64,000 nt of DNA from Chryseolinea soli (GCF_003589925.1 NZ_CP032382.1:3658001-3722000), one strand, 5' to 3'. Counted from the stretch's first letter, positions 18,152 through 27,504 are shown. The notes: generated by a model from the sequence alone, not told the origin. Translations and numbers: made by a program.

Positions 18152-18207
18152 AAAAAGCAGGTGGTTTAGACCTGCTCCTTTTGTTGGGCTTTAAAAATAC
18201 GCCAATC
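18152..18207. repeat. Hairpin-containing repeat, copy 1
   Basis: Contains the hairpin AGCAGGT/ACCTGCT (18156-18176) flanked by A-rich and T-rich runs, then GGGCTTTAAAAATACGC. A similar block lies at 20917-20972, where it directly follows a small ORF. The hairpin could terminate transcription in either direction. Confidence 0.5.
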
Positions 18208-18420
18208 CCTGAACACAACGTTAAATTCTGGTCGCTAAAGTAAGAATCTCAGGGCCAATGGTTGGTAATTAAAGGCATAATAGAATTGTACTATTTTTTC
18301 GTGTAAGGATTCTTTCCGATTTTCAGGACGCTAATAATCTCTCTCTTATTTTCGATGCTATTTTTTTGATTTTACGTAAAGATTTTGATTCTCCAAAGAT
18401 GTTATTTGCTTCAACCGATT

Positions 18421-18496
18421 GTTTCATGAGATTGCGCACTAAAGCAACATGCTGTAAGTTTTTTTTTCGCGAATCTCTTATCAACCCTGGATTTCA
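18421..18496. repeat. 76-bp direct repeat, copy 2
   Basis: Second copy of the repeat at 16325-16400, 2096 bp away. It ends 19 bases before the pectate lyase start codon, so it may carry that gene's promoter or mark a junction left by insertion. Confidence 0.8.
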
Positions 18497-18515
18497 AACA
18501 TTGTATCTTGCCGGG

Positions 18516-19580
18516 ATGAACCTATGGCCTATTCTCTTGCTATCCTGCCTAATAACGCTTGTAAACAATCGTGTTGAAGCGCAATCTCACGATCCCATCG
18601 CTGACCGGATGCTGGTGTACCAACGCAGTATTGGAGGGTGGCCAAAATTTCTCTACGATAAGGATCACAAGGGGGTGAAGGTTGATTATTCAAAAGCGCT
18701 AAGCGATGAAGAGGCCGACGCTATTCGTGCTGACTCGCTGGCCAGTGATGCAACGTATGATAACCATTCTACGAGCCGTGAGATCCGTTATTTGATTCAA
18801 GCCTACAAGACCACCGGGAACAAAAAATATCTACGCGCGGCAGAGAAAGGAATTCGTTATATCCTCAACGGTCAATACAAAACCAATGGAGGGTGGCCGC
18901 AATTCTATCCTGTGCGTAAAGGATATCCAAGCCATATCACCTATAATGACGATGCCATGGTTAACAACCTGGAGATTTTGCAAGACATCGTGGATAAGAC
19001 GAAGAATATGGAAGTGATAGATTCGTCCCTTATTGCGCTTAGTAAAAAGGCGGTTGATCGCGGAGTTCAGTGTATTCTTTTAACGCAGGTGAAGGTTGAT
19101 GGAAAACTTACGGCCTGGTGTGCGCAGCATGATACTACGACGTTGAGACCTGCCAATGCCCGTGCGTTTGAACCTGCTGCGTTAAATAGTTCGGAGTCGG
19201 CAGGCATTGTGCGATTCCTTATGCGTCAACAGAATCCATCTCCCAAGTTGGTGCAGGCGATCACCAGTGCCATGGAATGGTTTGAGAATTCGAGGATTGA
19301 AGGATACCAATTTGAAACTGTGACAGGAGCTTCTTATCAAAATGAAAAAGACAGAGTACTGGTTGCTGATGCACACGCTGTCATTTGGGCAAGGTTCTAT
19401 GAGATTGAAACGAATGCGCCCTTCTTCACCGGCCGGGATGGAATCAAAAGGAAAAGTGTATCCGATATAGAGTATGAAAGAAGAAACGGATATGCATGGT
19501 ATGGCAGTTGGCCGCAAAAGCTCCTTGATAAAGATTTTCCTATATGGAAGGCGGCGAATAAAATTATTGACCGTAGATGA
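18516..19580 (+). CDS. Pectate lyase, PL10 (PelA) family
   Basis: 354 residues from the ATG at 18516 (an upstream in-frame extension reads through the repeat and is unlikely). Signal peptide MNLWPILLLSCLITLVNNRVEA, then a pectic acid lyase domain over most of the chain: ADRMLVYQRSIGGWPKFLYDKD, DNHSTSREIRYLIQAYKTTGNKKYLRAAEKGI, NGGWPQFYPVRKGYPSHITYNDDAMVNNLEIL and CAQHDTTTLRPANARAFEPAALNSSES are typical of the (alpha/alpha) barrel PL10 family. It cleaves polygalacturonate by beta-elimination, in the periplasm or outside. The SusC/SusD operon 3 kb downstream may import the products. Nearest neighbours are decayed, yet this gene is intact. Confidence 0.92.
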   Translation: MNLWPILLLSCLITLVNNRVEAQSHDPIADRMLVYQRSIGGWPKFLYDKDHKGVKVDYSKALSDEEADAIRADSLASDATYDNHSTSREIRYLIQAYKTTGNKKYLRAAEKGIRYILNGQYKTNGGWPQFYPVRKGYPSHITYNDDAMVNNLEILQDIVDKTKNMEVIDSSLIALSKKAVDRGVQCILLTQVKVDGKLTAWCAQHDTTTLRPANARAFEPAALNSSESAGIVRFLMRQQNPSPKLVQAITSAMEWFENSRIEGYQFETVTGASYQNEKDRVLVADAHAVIWARFYEIETNAPFFTGRDGIKRKSVSDIEYERRNGYAWYGSWPQKLLDKDFPIWKAANKIIDRR

Positions 19581-19594
19581 TTTTTTGAAATTAA

Positions 19595-20542
19595 AATGAA
19601 TGACTGGTGTTCCTTCTTCATCCTTTGGATATTCTTTGTGTTTGCTCAACAGTAGTTGGGTAAAATAGCCCTAGTCAAAATCAAACGGAGTATCATTTGT
19701 CCTGGTGTGGAGCATCGACCCGAATAGGCATTTGATATCATTTATCAGAGCAGCGAACGGGACAGCACGAAGTTTGTGTATGGCATCCAACGCCAGGAGG
19801 ACTTCGGGATATTTTTAAAATCATCGACCACATTCGAGCTGACCGAAAGGATCAATTAATTGTCAATACTGCCAGTCGCATGATAACAGTGATTCACAAA
19901 GGGAAAGCTTAAAGAAACTGCATTGTGAAATTGATGGAAAATTATATGTTGATACCAAACGGGCCAGGCCCAATGAAGCGTTCCGTCCGAACGAACCAGG
20001 ATTTTTCTTTACTCACTAGGATATAATCTTTTTAAGGACGTTGTCACTCATCCCTTTTCGGGTATAAGTATTATTTGGGATCGCTATCCAAAACAAATGC
20101 TGTATTTCATTTCAGTCAATTTGGAGGCTAAGCCGAATGAGAAGCAAGTTGTTCCTTTGATCAGCATAGCCTCTCTACAAATGAACGAAAAGCTTGTGAC
20201 GAGCGGACATGTTGTCAATGGCGTTCCAAATTAATTGGTCACTTCCACCGCTGATGAAGTCAGTGGCGATAACTGACGACACCTTAGTTCGCGACATGCT
20301 GGTTAATTGGCGATTCCGACGTGGTTGACCACTTTGTTTCGTTCGGCCGTGACCACAACATTCCGGACTATCGAACAATTTATTCCGCGAGAACTGACCA
20401 TCCCTCGTATTGACTATCTTGAAGTTACGTCCAACACGATTTAACCTATGCTTACTTAACTTATGGTAATCATACCGTCACGAAATAAGTGGGCACGGGA
20501 GTCGGAATCTCCAATGGTGTTTTGAAAACCATTCAGAACTAA
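19595..20542 (+). pseudogene. Decayed coding remnants downstream of the pectate lyase
   Basis: No open gene, but protein-like pieces appear in shifting plus-strand frames: a signal-peptide-like start MNDWCSFFILWIFFVFAQQ (from 19595, then stop), GGLRDIFKIIDHIRADRKDQLIVNTASRMI, EIDGKLYVDTKRARPNEAFRPNEPG, MLYFISVNLEAKPNEKQVV from 20097, and LTYAYLTYGNHTVTK ... VGTGVGISNGVLKTIQN ending at 20542. Together they suggest one secreted-protein gene broken by several frameshifts. I cannot name the family; a second pectin-acting enzyme would fit the location. Confidence 0.35.
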
Positions 20543-20617
20543 CTAACTATGTTTTTTTCTACATTGCGTTTCTACCTGTTATGGTACTAGCAACGACCAC
20601 TTTTAAAGTAGTCGTTT

Positions 20618-20917
20618 ATGGGAAGGGAGTTTATGACAGCGGCCGAATGGCTTGCCCTGAAAATTATTTGCGGACAGATTTATCAACACCTGCTGGCAGA
20701 TGAGCCAATACCTGATGACCTATATTTTGCCGTCCTGAAGTACATGGATCTGCCAGCCGACACGCTGTGTGATTATTTCCTTTTTGGCTCCTGCCAATAT
20801 AGGATGGTCACGAAAGACATCACCCTGCTGTATAACCATCATTACAGAGGGATGGAGAAACGGCAAATCTATCTATATGCGACCCCGGCCAGATGCAAAC
20901 CCTACCATCCTAAATAG
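20618..20917 (+). CDS. Small protein of unknown function
   Basis: 99 residues (94 if the ATG at 20633 is used). Mixed hydrophobic and charged sequence, MTAAEWLALKIICGQIYQHLLADEPIPDDLYFAVLKYMDLP, with several aromatic residues and no signal peptide. It is probably cytoplasmic and helical. Support that it is real: a clean terminator hairpin begins two bases after its stop codon. No family recognised. Confidence 0.5.
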   Translation: MGREFMTAAEWLALKIICGQIYQHLLADEPIPDDLYFAVLKYMDLPADTLCDYFLFGSCQYRMVTKDITLLYNHHYRGMEKRQIYLYATPARCKPYHPK

Positions 20918-20972
20918 AAAAAGCAGGCTGTTACACCTGCTTTTACATGTTGAGCTTTAAAATACGCGAATC
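20917..20972. repeat. Hairpin-containing repeat, copy 2
   Basis: Similar to 18152-18207: a hairpin with an AGCAGG/CCTGCT core, a T-run, then G(A/G)GCTTTAAAAATACGC-like sequence and AATC. Here it overlaps the terminator of the small ORF. Confidence 0.5.
20919..20945 (+). terminator. Terminator after the small ORF
   Basis: Nine-base stem AAAAGCAGG (20919-20927) and CCTGCTTTT (20936-20944) around an 8-nt loop; the T-run is part of the stem. Its position right after the stop at 20917 supports the ORF. Its symmetrical A/T flanks could also serve the minus strand. Confidence 0.65.
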
Positions 20973-20982
20973 ACAACAACGG

Positions 20983-21402
20983 TTATTTTGGTGCCCTTCC
21001 TATCAATTTTTCAAGTAGTTTCTTCTTGTCCTTAATCGTATTTGGATGTACGATGTGCTGAGTTCTGTGTTGTTCCTGTCTTTGCGTTCCCGTAAAACTC
21101 CAGTTGAAAGGGGAGTTCGGTTACCGATTTTTTTGCAGCCCCGTAATTCGTTCTTTTTCAACTAGTAAGCTTTCAAGGTTTGATCTTAGGGAGATAGTTA
21201 ATGCCTCGGGAGTATTTTTGAAATATAGACAATTTGAAAATGCGCTCACAAAGGATGGCATTGAGGCACACTTTCGGCCGCGAGCTATCGCTTTTTTTGA
21301 GCCGACGACTGTCCGATCTTGTCTGCATGGCATCGATTGTTGAAATGAACGCTTCAGAAAACTAGGTATCAGTCCTAAGCTTGCTGCGGGTTGAGTAAAC
21401 AT
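20983..21402 (-). pseudogene. Broken minus-strand gene fragment
   Basis: The minus-strand frame 21402-21121 ends at a TAA, but the same frame immediately continues in clearly protein-like sequence, NSPFNWSFTGTQRQEQHRTQH then IVHPNTIKDKKKLLEKLIGRAPK, to a second stop at 20983. A single in-frame stop therefore seems to split a gene of about 135 codons. Composition of the downstream piece is strongly coding-like; the upstream half is less convincing. No family recognised. Confidence 0.35.
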
Positions 21403-21487
21403 CGCTATTCAAGAATATTGCTCTTATGGAATGGGTTGTTATAGTATTTGTATAGGTTGGCATGCCCCTATTTGATTTATTGCAAGC

Positions 21488-21865
21488 CTAAAGAAATAGG
21501 GCTTGTATGTGATGTTCAGTGATAGGTTTAACGAGATAGTTTTTAATGCCGAGCCTGTCCGCACGAAACAGATCGTAATTATCAAGTGATGAGGTTAGTA
21601 TCACAATTTGAACCTGGTTGAACTGCGATTCGAACGTTTCGGAAAATGTTCTAATGAAATCAAATCCATCCATAACGGGCATGTTTATATCCACAAACAT
21701 TGTATCCGGAAAAAAGCTCAGCACCGGGTCATTTAGGATCTCGAGCGCTCTTCGTCCATTTTCCGCTTTGAATATGTTGGCAGCTGCGTCAAAGCGATGC
21801 AGCATTCGTTCGCTTATGAAATTGGACACGGCGTCATCATCGACCAATAGTATATTCCTCATCAT
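21488..21865 (-). CDS. Single-domain response regulator (CheY-like)
   Basis: 125 residues, only a receiver domain. Acidic pocket Asp9-Asp11 (LVDDD), phospho-acceptor Asp59 in FVDINMP, Thr91 in ILTSS and Lys113 in LVKP are all present, so it should be phosphorylatable. There is no output domain and no histidine kinase beside it, so it probably works with a distant kinase, as many single-domain regulators of Cytophagales do. It stands alone between decayed regions. Confidence 0.92.
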   Translation of the reverse strand: MMRNILLVDDDAVSNFISERMLHRFDAAANIFKAENGRRALEILNDPVLSFFPDTMFVDINMPVMDGFDFIRTFSETFESQFNQVQIVILTSSLDNYDLFRADRLGIKNYLVKPITEHHIQALFL

Positions 21866-22771
21866 ATGCCCTTTAAAGTATGTTTGGTTTCAATTGAAAT
21901 AGCGCATGAGCTTTCTACGCGACTATGACGACAGCACCGCTTATCACTTGGCTAAATGCGGCGACAAGTGCTTGGAAGTGATAAGATTGAAAATTAGAAA
22001 AGATGTCATGTGTTCAAAATATTTGCCGGATTTATACCCCTAATTTGACCGATTACATACCTAGCAACCGTTGTCGGTGCGCTAGTCTTACTGGATGGAA
22101 GAGCGTATGACATCCCTTCGATGCCGAATTTTCGCCCTGTTATTGATCCTATTTTTCCCGTTCAGAGAGTCATAACTTTGTAATGTAGCCATAGGTTGCT
22201 CAGGGCGAATCCAATGGGTTGTGAAATGGTTGCCATCGGTCCGCCATAACGTGAGGCGTGCCCCTTTTACCATGGTAACAGGAATCCTTGTAGGTAATAC
22301 TCTCTGTTGGGAACAAATATTTGACTTCTGGTGATGAAACTATGCGCGGGCTGATACCATGTATCGTGCCGGCCCCTCCGCAGATACGTTAATTGATAAT
22401 TTAAATCGATTTCGGTGATGATATTTTGCAGGTTTAATTGTCTTGTGTAAAAAAGAACATATGCGTCGTGCGTTTCTTCCCTCATCGGTCGCTGTTTTGA
22501 GAATTTAACTCAGCTAACACAACAAAACTTTAGGACTGGCAGAAAATAACGCACCTCTTCCCAGAGGTGCGACGGGATTTCATTTGCCTGTATGTACTTG
22601 GTCGATGTCTTTAAATCGGCGACTGGTCAATAGCTCAATGGCCATAATCATATCAACACAATTCTTTCCCAATTCACTAAACCTAACTGCCTATGAAAAG
22701 ACTTTGTTACGCGTAGACTCGCGAGTTTTTTTATGATTCATTTCAATTTATTATCTAATCCCCCATAAAAT
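21866..22771. other. Intergenic stretch upstream of the SusC gene
   Basis: About 900 bp without a convincing gene. Two minus-strand frames, 22485-22267 and 22273-22088, overlap by 7 bases and might be one frameshifted gene (first ends YYLQGFLLPW, second begins MVKGARLTLWRTDGNHF), but I recognise no family. A perfect 9-bp hairpin lies at 22550-22571. No certain promoter was found for the SusC operon. Confidence 0.4.
22550..22571. other. Strong hairpin upstream of the SusC operon
   Basis: CGCACCTCT/AGAGGTGCG stem of nine perfect pairs with a 4-nt loop. On the minus strand it is followed by TTATTTTC, so it could terminate minus-strand transcription, or lie in the 5' leader of the SusC mRNA. Confidence 0.5.
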
Positions 22772-25700
22772 ATGAAAGGAATACTTTTACTATGTTGGTG
22801 TTTTTTGTTATGTCCTCTCTTGACAAGCGCTCAAGAGTATACGGTGTCAGGGACCGTTAAAGATGAAACTGGTGGCGGTCTGCCAGGAGTAAATGTCATC
22901 CTGAAAGGAACCACTCGCGGAACCACTTCCGATGCTAACGGAAGTTATACTATTGCCGTACCGCCTGAGGGAATCCTGATTTTTTCCTTTATAGGGTATA
23001 GCCCTGAGGAGGTGTCCGTGGGTACCCGCCAGTCGATCAATGTTAGTATGACTCCGGACATTCAGCGACTTAGTGAGGTTGTGGTGGTCGGTTACGGCAC
23101 CCAGAAGAAAGCAAACCTTACAGGATCCGTTGGCTCGATCGATGAAAGCCTTATCGAAAGTAAGCCAATCACCAGTGCATCGCAGAGTCTAGCAGGCAAA
23201 ATTGCCGGCGTGAACATTGCCCAAAGTTCAGGTATAGCTGGCAGTGATGGGGCAACGATTACTATTCGAGGATTGGGAACGCTTGGGAGCACAAATCCCC
23301 TGATCCTTGTGGATGGAGTCATTACTGAACGAATGGATATGCTCAGTCCCGGTGACATCCAATCTATTTCTGTTCTCAAGGATGCGGCGTCTGCCTCTAT
23401 CTATGGATCGCAGGCTGCAAATGGCGTAATATTGATTACCACCAAGAAAGGATCGATCGGCCGTAAACCGGTTTTTCAATACGATGGCGGATGGTCGGTT
23501 TCCCAGATCACCAAGCAAAGCAAGCCGGACATGATCAAAGACCCTGTCTTGTTTATGCAGCTGATGAATGAAGCAAGAACGAATTCAAATCTGCAGCCTG
23601 CTTTCTCCGATGAGGTAATGGAACTGTACAGTACTCCCTCTTACAGGGACGCGGTAAGTACGGATTGGATGAAAGAAGTTTATCAAAAGGGCCAGATTCA
23701 GGAACACAATGTAAGCGCCAGAGGCGCCACAGACAAGACTAGCTACTACTTGTCACTAGGCTATATGGATCAGAAAGCCATTGTGCTGGACGGTAGATAC
23801 AAGCGTGTGACCTCGCGCGTTAACCTCGAAACGCAGATTACCCCAAAGATAAAAATGGGCACCAATTTTGGGTACACGTATGGTAATCAGCGAACGCCTA
23901 ACGGGGGTATAAATGACTACTCACTTCTGGATGTGATGCGGGCTACGCCAACAACCCCGGCATATACGGACGATGGTTATTTCGGACTTCCCGATTGGAC
24001 CACGCTAACCTTCAACGGCCAGGTTCAAGGTGGCAACCCACTTGCTAGTTTCTCATCGAATGACATTCACTCGACTACCAATGAAATTGTTGGTAACATG
24101 TATGCCGAGTGGGAGATCATAGACAACCTTAAATTGGCTGCAGACTTCAATGCCAACGTAGCGCTATGGGATTATTCCGGGTGGTATGGGAGACCTACTG
24201 CAAGAAACTGGCGCTACAAAGAGATCTTACAGGATCCCAATGTGAATCCGAGTAGTGTGTCGCCCGATTTTTATGGCTTTGGTTCACTACAGGTACAGTC
24301 GTCGCGGACCTATAGTTTGAATCCGCATATAAAGTTAGCCTACACCAAACATATCGGCGATCATACACTTTCGGGTCTGGTAGGGTTTACTACCCAGGAA
24401 AGGACATACAACTATGTAAGCACGTCACGAGGTCAATTTACATCAAACTATATCCGAGTGCTCCAGGCAGGTGATCCGACGACGGTGGGCAATGAAAGCA
24501 GGATTTCCAGTAGCGCAATTGTGTCGCAGTTTGGAAGAATAGATTATAGCTATAAAGACAAATACTTGTTCGAAGCCAACATTCGGCGCGATGGTTCCTC
24601 AAGATTTGGCGCAAACTACAAATACGGAGTGTTTCCGTCTTTTTCTGCCGGGTGGGTAGTAACCAACGAAGACTTTTTTAGCAACGTTCCAGCAATCAGT
24701 TTTCTTAAGATCAGAGGCTCTTGGGGGCAACTTGGAAACCAGAATTTCGGCGATGATTTTCCTTATGTAGCGAAGGTCACCTACAGCGATGCTAATTATG
24801 TTTGGGGTGAAAGCGTTGCAACGGGAGCGAAGGCATCGACTTACGGCAACGAAGACCTGCATTGGGAGACAACGACGATGAGCGATGTTGGTCTCGAATT
24901 TCACCTGTTCAATAGTCAGCTAAAATTTGAAGCAGATTACTTCTATAAAAAGTCATCGGACGTTTTATACAACACTCCGATTCCTCGTGAAACCGGCTTC
25001 TCTTCCGTGGTAAGTAACCTGGCTAGTGTTGGTAATAAAGGGTTTGAGGCATCGGTAAATTTTGACAAACGGATTAATAAATTTTCAATATCCGGTGGAT
25101 TGAATGCCACACGAGTCAAGAACAAAGTGCTGTCCATTAATCCGGACGCTACCGGGGAGACAGACCGGTATATCAACGGCGATAAAATTTTAGCGCGTGG
25201 CTATCCGATTGATTCGTATTACCTGGTAGGATGGACCGGAGGCATCTTCCAAAATCAAGAACAGGTTGACAACAGTCCGGCGCAATTTGGGGCAGGACCT
25301 GGCGACTTGGTTTTCCAGGATGTGAGCGGACCCAACGGAGTACCCGATGGTGTTATCGATGGTAACGACCGACAAATCAAGGGCACTTCGTATCCGGTTT
25401 GGACGTTTGGGGCAAACATCACCTTGGAGTATGGTGGGTTCGCTTTATCGGCGGACTTTCAGGGAATAGCCGATGCGTACGCATACGGTTCAAACGAATA
25501 TTTTTATCCAACATTTCAAGGATCAAATATTGGCAAGCAATGGATAGATCGGTGGACTCCAGAAAATCCAAGCACCTCCAAGCCAAGATTGTGGGTGGAC
25601 AACGGACCGAATACGCAAAACCAAAGTACTTATTTTTTAATGGATAGGTCATACCTGCGACTTAAGTATGCGGTGTTCAGTTATACCATCCCCAAAAATA

Positions 25701-25870
25701 TAGTGCAGCGGCTTTCCATGAGTAACATCCGGGTATATCTGAGCGCACAAAATCCCTATACGTGGACCAACTACGGCGGGTTTGATCCTGAAAGAACAAG
25801 AGAAGCAAGCGCCAGGGGCGGGCTGCCACAAGCGCGCATTTTGAAATTAGGATTAAGTGTTACACTTTAA
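22772..25870 (+). CDS. SusC/RagA-family TonB-linked outer-membrane transporter
   Basis: 1032 residues. Signal peptide MKGILLLCWCFLLCPLLTSA; carboxypeptidase-regulatory-like domain (about 25-100: VSGTVKDETGGGLPGVNVILKGTTRGT ... GYSPEEVSV); TonB-box region and plug beginning SEVVVVGYGTQKKANLTGSV, with VDGVITERMDMLSPGDIQSISVLKDAASASIYGSQAANGVILITTKKG; then a 22-strand-type barrel ending ARILKLGLSVTL. It imports oligosaccharides with TonB energy, capped by the SusD lipoprotein encoded 11 bases downstream. No STN domain, so direct sigma control is unlikely. Substrate is inferred to be pectin-derived because a PL10 lyase lies upstream. Confidence 0.96.
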   Translation: MKGILLLCWCFLLCPLLTSAQEYTVSGTVKDETGGGLPGVNVILKGTTRGTTSDANGSYTIAVPPEGILIFSFIGYSPEEVSVGTRQSINVSMTPDIQRLSEVVVVGYGTQKKANLTGSVGSIDESLIESKPITSASQSLAGKIAGVNIAQSSGIAGSDGATITIRGLGTLGSTNPLILVDGVITERMDMLSPGDIQSISVLKDAASASIYGSQAANGVILITTKKGSIGRKPVFQYDGGWSVSQITKQSKPDMIKDPVLFMQLMNEARTNSNLQPAFSDEVMELYSTPSYRDAVSTDWMKEVYQKGQIQEHNVSARGATDKTSYYLSLGYMDQKAIVLDGRYKRVTSRVNLETQITPKIKMGTNFGYTYGNQRTPNGGINDYSLLDVMRATPTTPAYTDDGYFGLPDWTTLTFNGQVQGGNPLASFSSNDIHSTTNEIVGNMYAEWEIIDNLKLAADFNANVALWDYSGWYGRPTARNWRYKEILQDPNVNPSSVSPDFYGFGSLQVQSSRTYSLNPHIKLAYTKHIGDHTLSGLVGFTTQERTYNYVSTSRGQFTSNYIRVLQAGDPTTVGNESRISSSAIVSQFGRIDYSYKDKYLFEANIRRDGSSRFGANYKYGVFPSFSAGWVVTNEDFFSNVPAISFLKIRGSWGQLGNQNFGDDFPYVAKVTYSDANYVWGESVATGAKASTYGNEDLHWETTTMSDVGLEFHLFNSQLKFEADYFYKKSSDVLYNTPIPRETGFSSVVSNLASVGNKGFEASVNFDKRINKFSISGGLNATRVKNKVLSINPDATGETDRYINGDKILARGYPIDSYYLVGWTGGIFQNQEQVDNSPAQFGAGPGDLVFQDVSGPNGVPDGVIDGNDRQIKGTSYPVWTFGANITLEYGGFALSADFQGIADAYAYGSNEYFYPTFQGSNIGKQWIDRWTPENPSTSKPRLWVDNGPNTQNQSTYFLMDRSYLRLKYAVFSYTIPKNIVQRLSMSNIRVYLSAQNPYTWTNYGGFDPERTREASARGGLPQARILKLGLSVTL

Positions 25871-25881
25871 GCTTTTGGGTG

Positions 25882-27483
25882 ATGAAAAGAATTACAATTA
25901 TATCTATACTGACTATTATCTCAACGATTTTCAATGCGTGTCAGGAGACTCTTGATCTGCAACCTCAGGATGCGGTGTCAAAGGAAACGTTCTTTAGTAA
26001 TGCTAACGATTTTGAACAGGCTATCACTGGTCTCTATTCGGGTCTACGGTCGGGTAGTGCCGACGGTCGAGGGGGAACCTATTCTGGGGGATTGTACTGG
26101 GAGGTTGCAGCCGATGTTATGTTTTTTCAGTTTTCATGGCATAACCCATGGTTTGATATCTCAAGGGGCAATGTCAATCCGAACACAGAAAGCATTGGGT
26201 TTATCTGGGAAGATGCGTATAAAACGATCAATTGGGCCAACACGATTATCGAGCAGTATAACATCAAGAAAGATATTCTTGATGAGGAACTGGGCAGAGA
26301 CGTGATCGGACAGGCGCATTTTGTCCGTGCTATTGCGTACCTGAGACTTACCAGTGTTTACGGCGCCGTGCCGCTGGTCGACCGCATATTGACGCCTTCT
26401 GAAGCTAAGCTCCCCCGGACCTCGGTCGAGGATATTACAAACAATCTTGTCGTGCCGGACCTTGATATTGCAATCGAAAATCTGGGCGAGTTGCCCTACA
26501 GCAATCTATGGGGACGTGCCACCAAACAGGCGGCTATGGGAATGAAGGTGCGGGCTCTGCTTTACATCAAGGACTACGATGGAACCGTTGAAGCGGCAAA
26601 GACGTTAATGGATTTTGAAAAGAGCTCAACGGTGGAGTTCCTCCCTGACTTTGCACGAATATTTGCCAACGATAACGAGAACAATGGTGAGATACTTTTT
26701 AGTATTAAGTTCGTTGGCAACGGGACAAAACAGGGTGCGACTAATTCCACACCTTTCGGTCCCAATAATATGCCGGGCATCGCATCGAGTGGAATAAACG
26801 GATCCTGGCAGGCTTCTGCTATCGCACCAGAATTCATCAATTCCTTTCCCATGTCCGATGGCTTGCCCGCCGATGAGTCTCCGCTATACGACGATAACAA
26901 TCCATGGGCCAACCGTGGCGTACGCTTCGAAAGTACATTTTACATTGGCGGATATTCCACTGTGAACGGCCTGCCTTTTACAGTTGAAAGTGTCGGTACA
27001 TGGAACAGTACCTTCAAGAACGACTACCCATTCAACGTGAACAAGGGTTTCATGAATGAGAATATAAAACTCAATTGGACCAATGAAGATGATTCAGATG
27101 ATATCATTCTCAGGTACACAGATGTGTTGTTAATGTATGCTGAGGCAAAGACAGAATTGGGGCAGGTTGATGGCTCTGTTTATGAGATCATGGATATGGT
27201 CCGCGACCGGGCAGGGGTCGATCTTTTGCCCCGTGGTCTGGGTCAAAGTCAAATGCGGGAGGCCATCCGAAATGAACGGAAATGGGAATTTGCTTTTGAA
27301 GGCCTACGGTATTTTGATATGCGGCGATGGGGAGTTGCTGAAGAAGCATTTGCTGCAATCACTTCCGATGAGACGTACAACCTTGGAAGTACGAAAGTCT
27401 TTGCTTCAGGAAATTATCTTTGGCCCATACCGCAGTTTGCAAGAGATGCCAATCCAAACCTGGGACAAAACGATGGATATTAA
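25882..27483 (+). CDS. SusD/RagB-family glycan-binding lipoprotein
   Basis: 533 residues from the ATG at 25882; a GTG three bases earlier is possible. Lipobox IFNAC (Cys20). Typical SusD features: N-terminal LDLQPQDAVSKETFFSNANDFEQAITGLY, TPR-like helices with AHFVRAIAYLRLTSVYGAVPLV, and the C-terminal signature EAIRNERKWEFAFEGLRYFDMRRWG ... LWPIPQ. It forms the lid on the SusC channel and binds glycan at the surface. Expressed in one operon with SusC and the following FN3 lipoprotein. Confidence 0.96.
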   Translation: MKRITIISILTIISTIFNACQETLDLQPQDAVSKETFFSNANDFEQAITGLYSGLRSGSADGRGGTYSGGLYWEVAADVMFFQFSWHNPWFDISRGNVNPNTESIGFIWEDAYKTINWANTIIEQYNIKKDILDEELGRDVIGQAHFVRAIAYLRLTSVYGAVPLVDRILTPSEAKLPRTSVEDITNNLVVPDLDIAIENLGELPYSNLWGRATKQAAMGMKVRALLYIKDYDGTVEAAKTLMDFEKSSTVEFLPDFARIFANDNENNGEILFSIKFVGNGTKQGATNSTPFGPNNMPGIASSGINGSWQASAIAPEFINSFPMSDGLPADESPLYDDNNPWANRGVRFESTFYIGGYSTVNGLPFTVESVGTWNSTFKNDYPFNVNKGFMNENIKLNWTNEDDSDDIILRYTDVLLMYAEAKTELGQVDGSVYEIMDMVRDRAGVDLLPRGLGQSQMREAIRNERKWEFAFEGLRYFDMRRWGVAEEAFAAITSDETYNLGSTKVFASGNYLWPIPQFARDANPNLGQNDGY

Positions 27484-27504
27484 TGGGTACTTAAACAGAA
27501 AACA

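Larger units (their letters stand above)
17776..18293. repeat. Short inverted repeats flanking the micro-ORFs
   Basis: TAGTACAATTCTACTAT at 17776-17792 reappears inverted at 18277-18293 with one mismatch. Both are followed on the plus strand by a T5-6 run and C(A/G)TG. The segment between them, about 480 bp, carries two tiny overlapping membrane ORFs. Confidence 0.45.
16103..18515. other. Gene-poor, AT-rich stretch behind the integrase
   Basis: About 2.4 kb with no recognisable intact gene of normal size. It holds a 76-bp repeat (16325-16400, second copy 18421-18496), an apparently 5'-truncated reading frame (16353-16796), two overlapping micro-ORFs (17834-18074) between short inverted repeats, and a terminator-like hairpin (18156-18176). 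Many short frames with plausible protein-like composition are interrupted by stops, which suggests decayed mobile DNA. No ribosomal or tRNA sequence is seen. Confidence 0.6.

Noticed and set aside
22088..22485. Two overlapping minus-strand frames as genuine genes
   Set aside because: No recognisable family, no signal peptide, no promoter or terminator support; kept only as a remark on the intergenic stretch.
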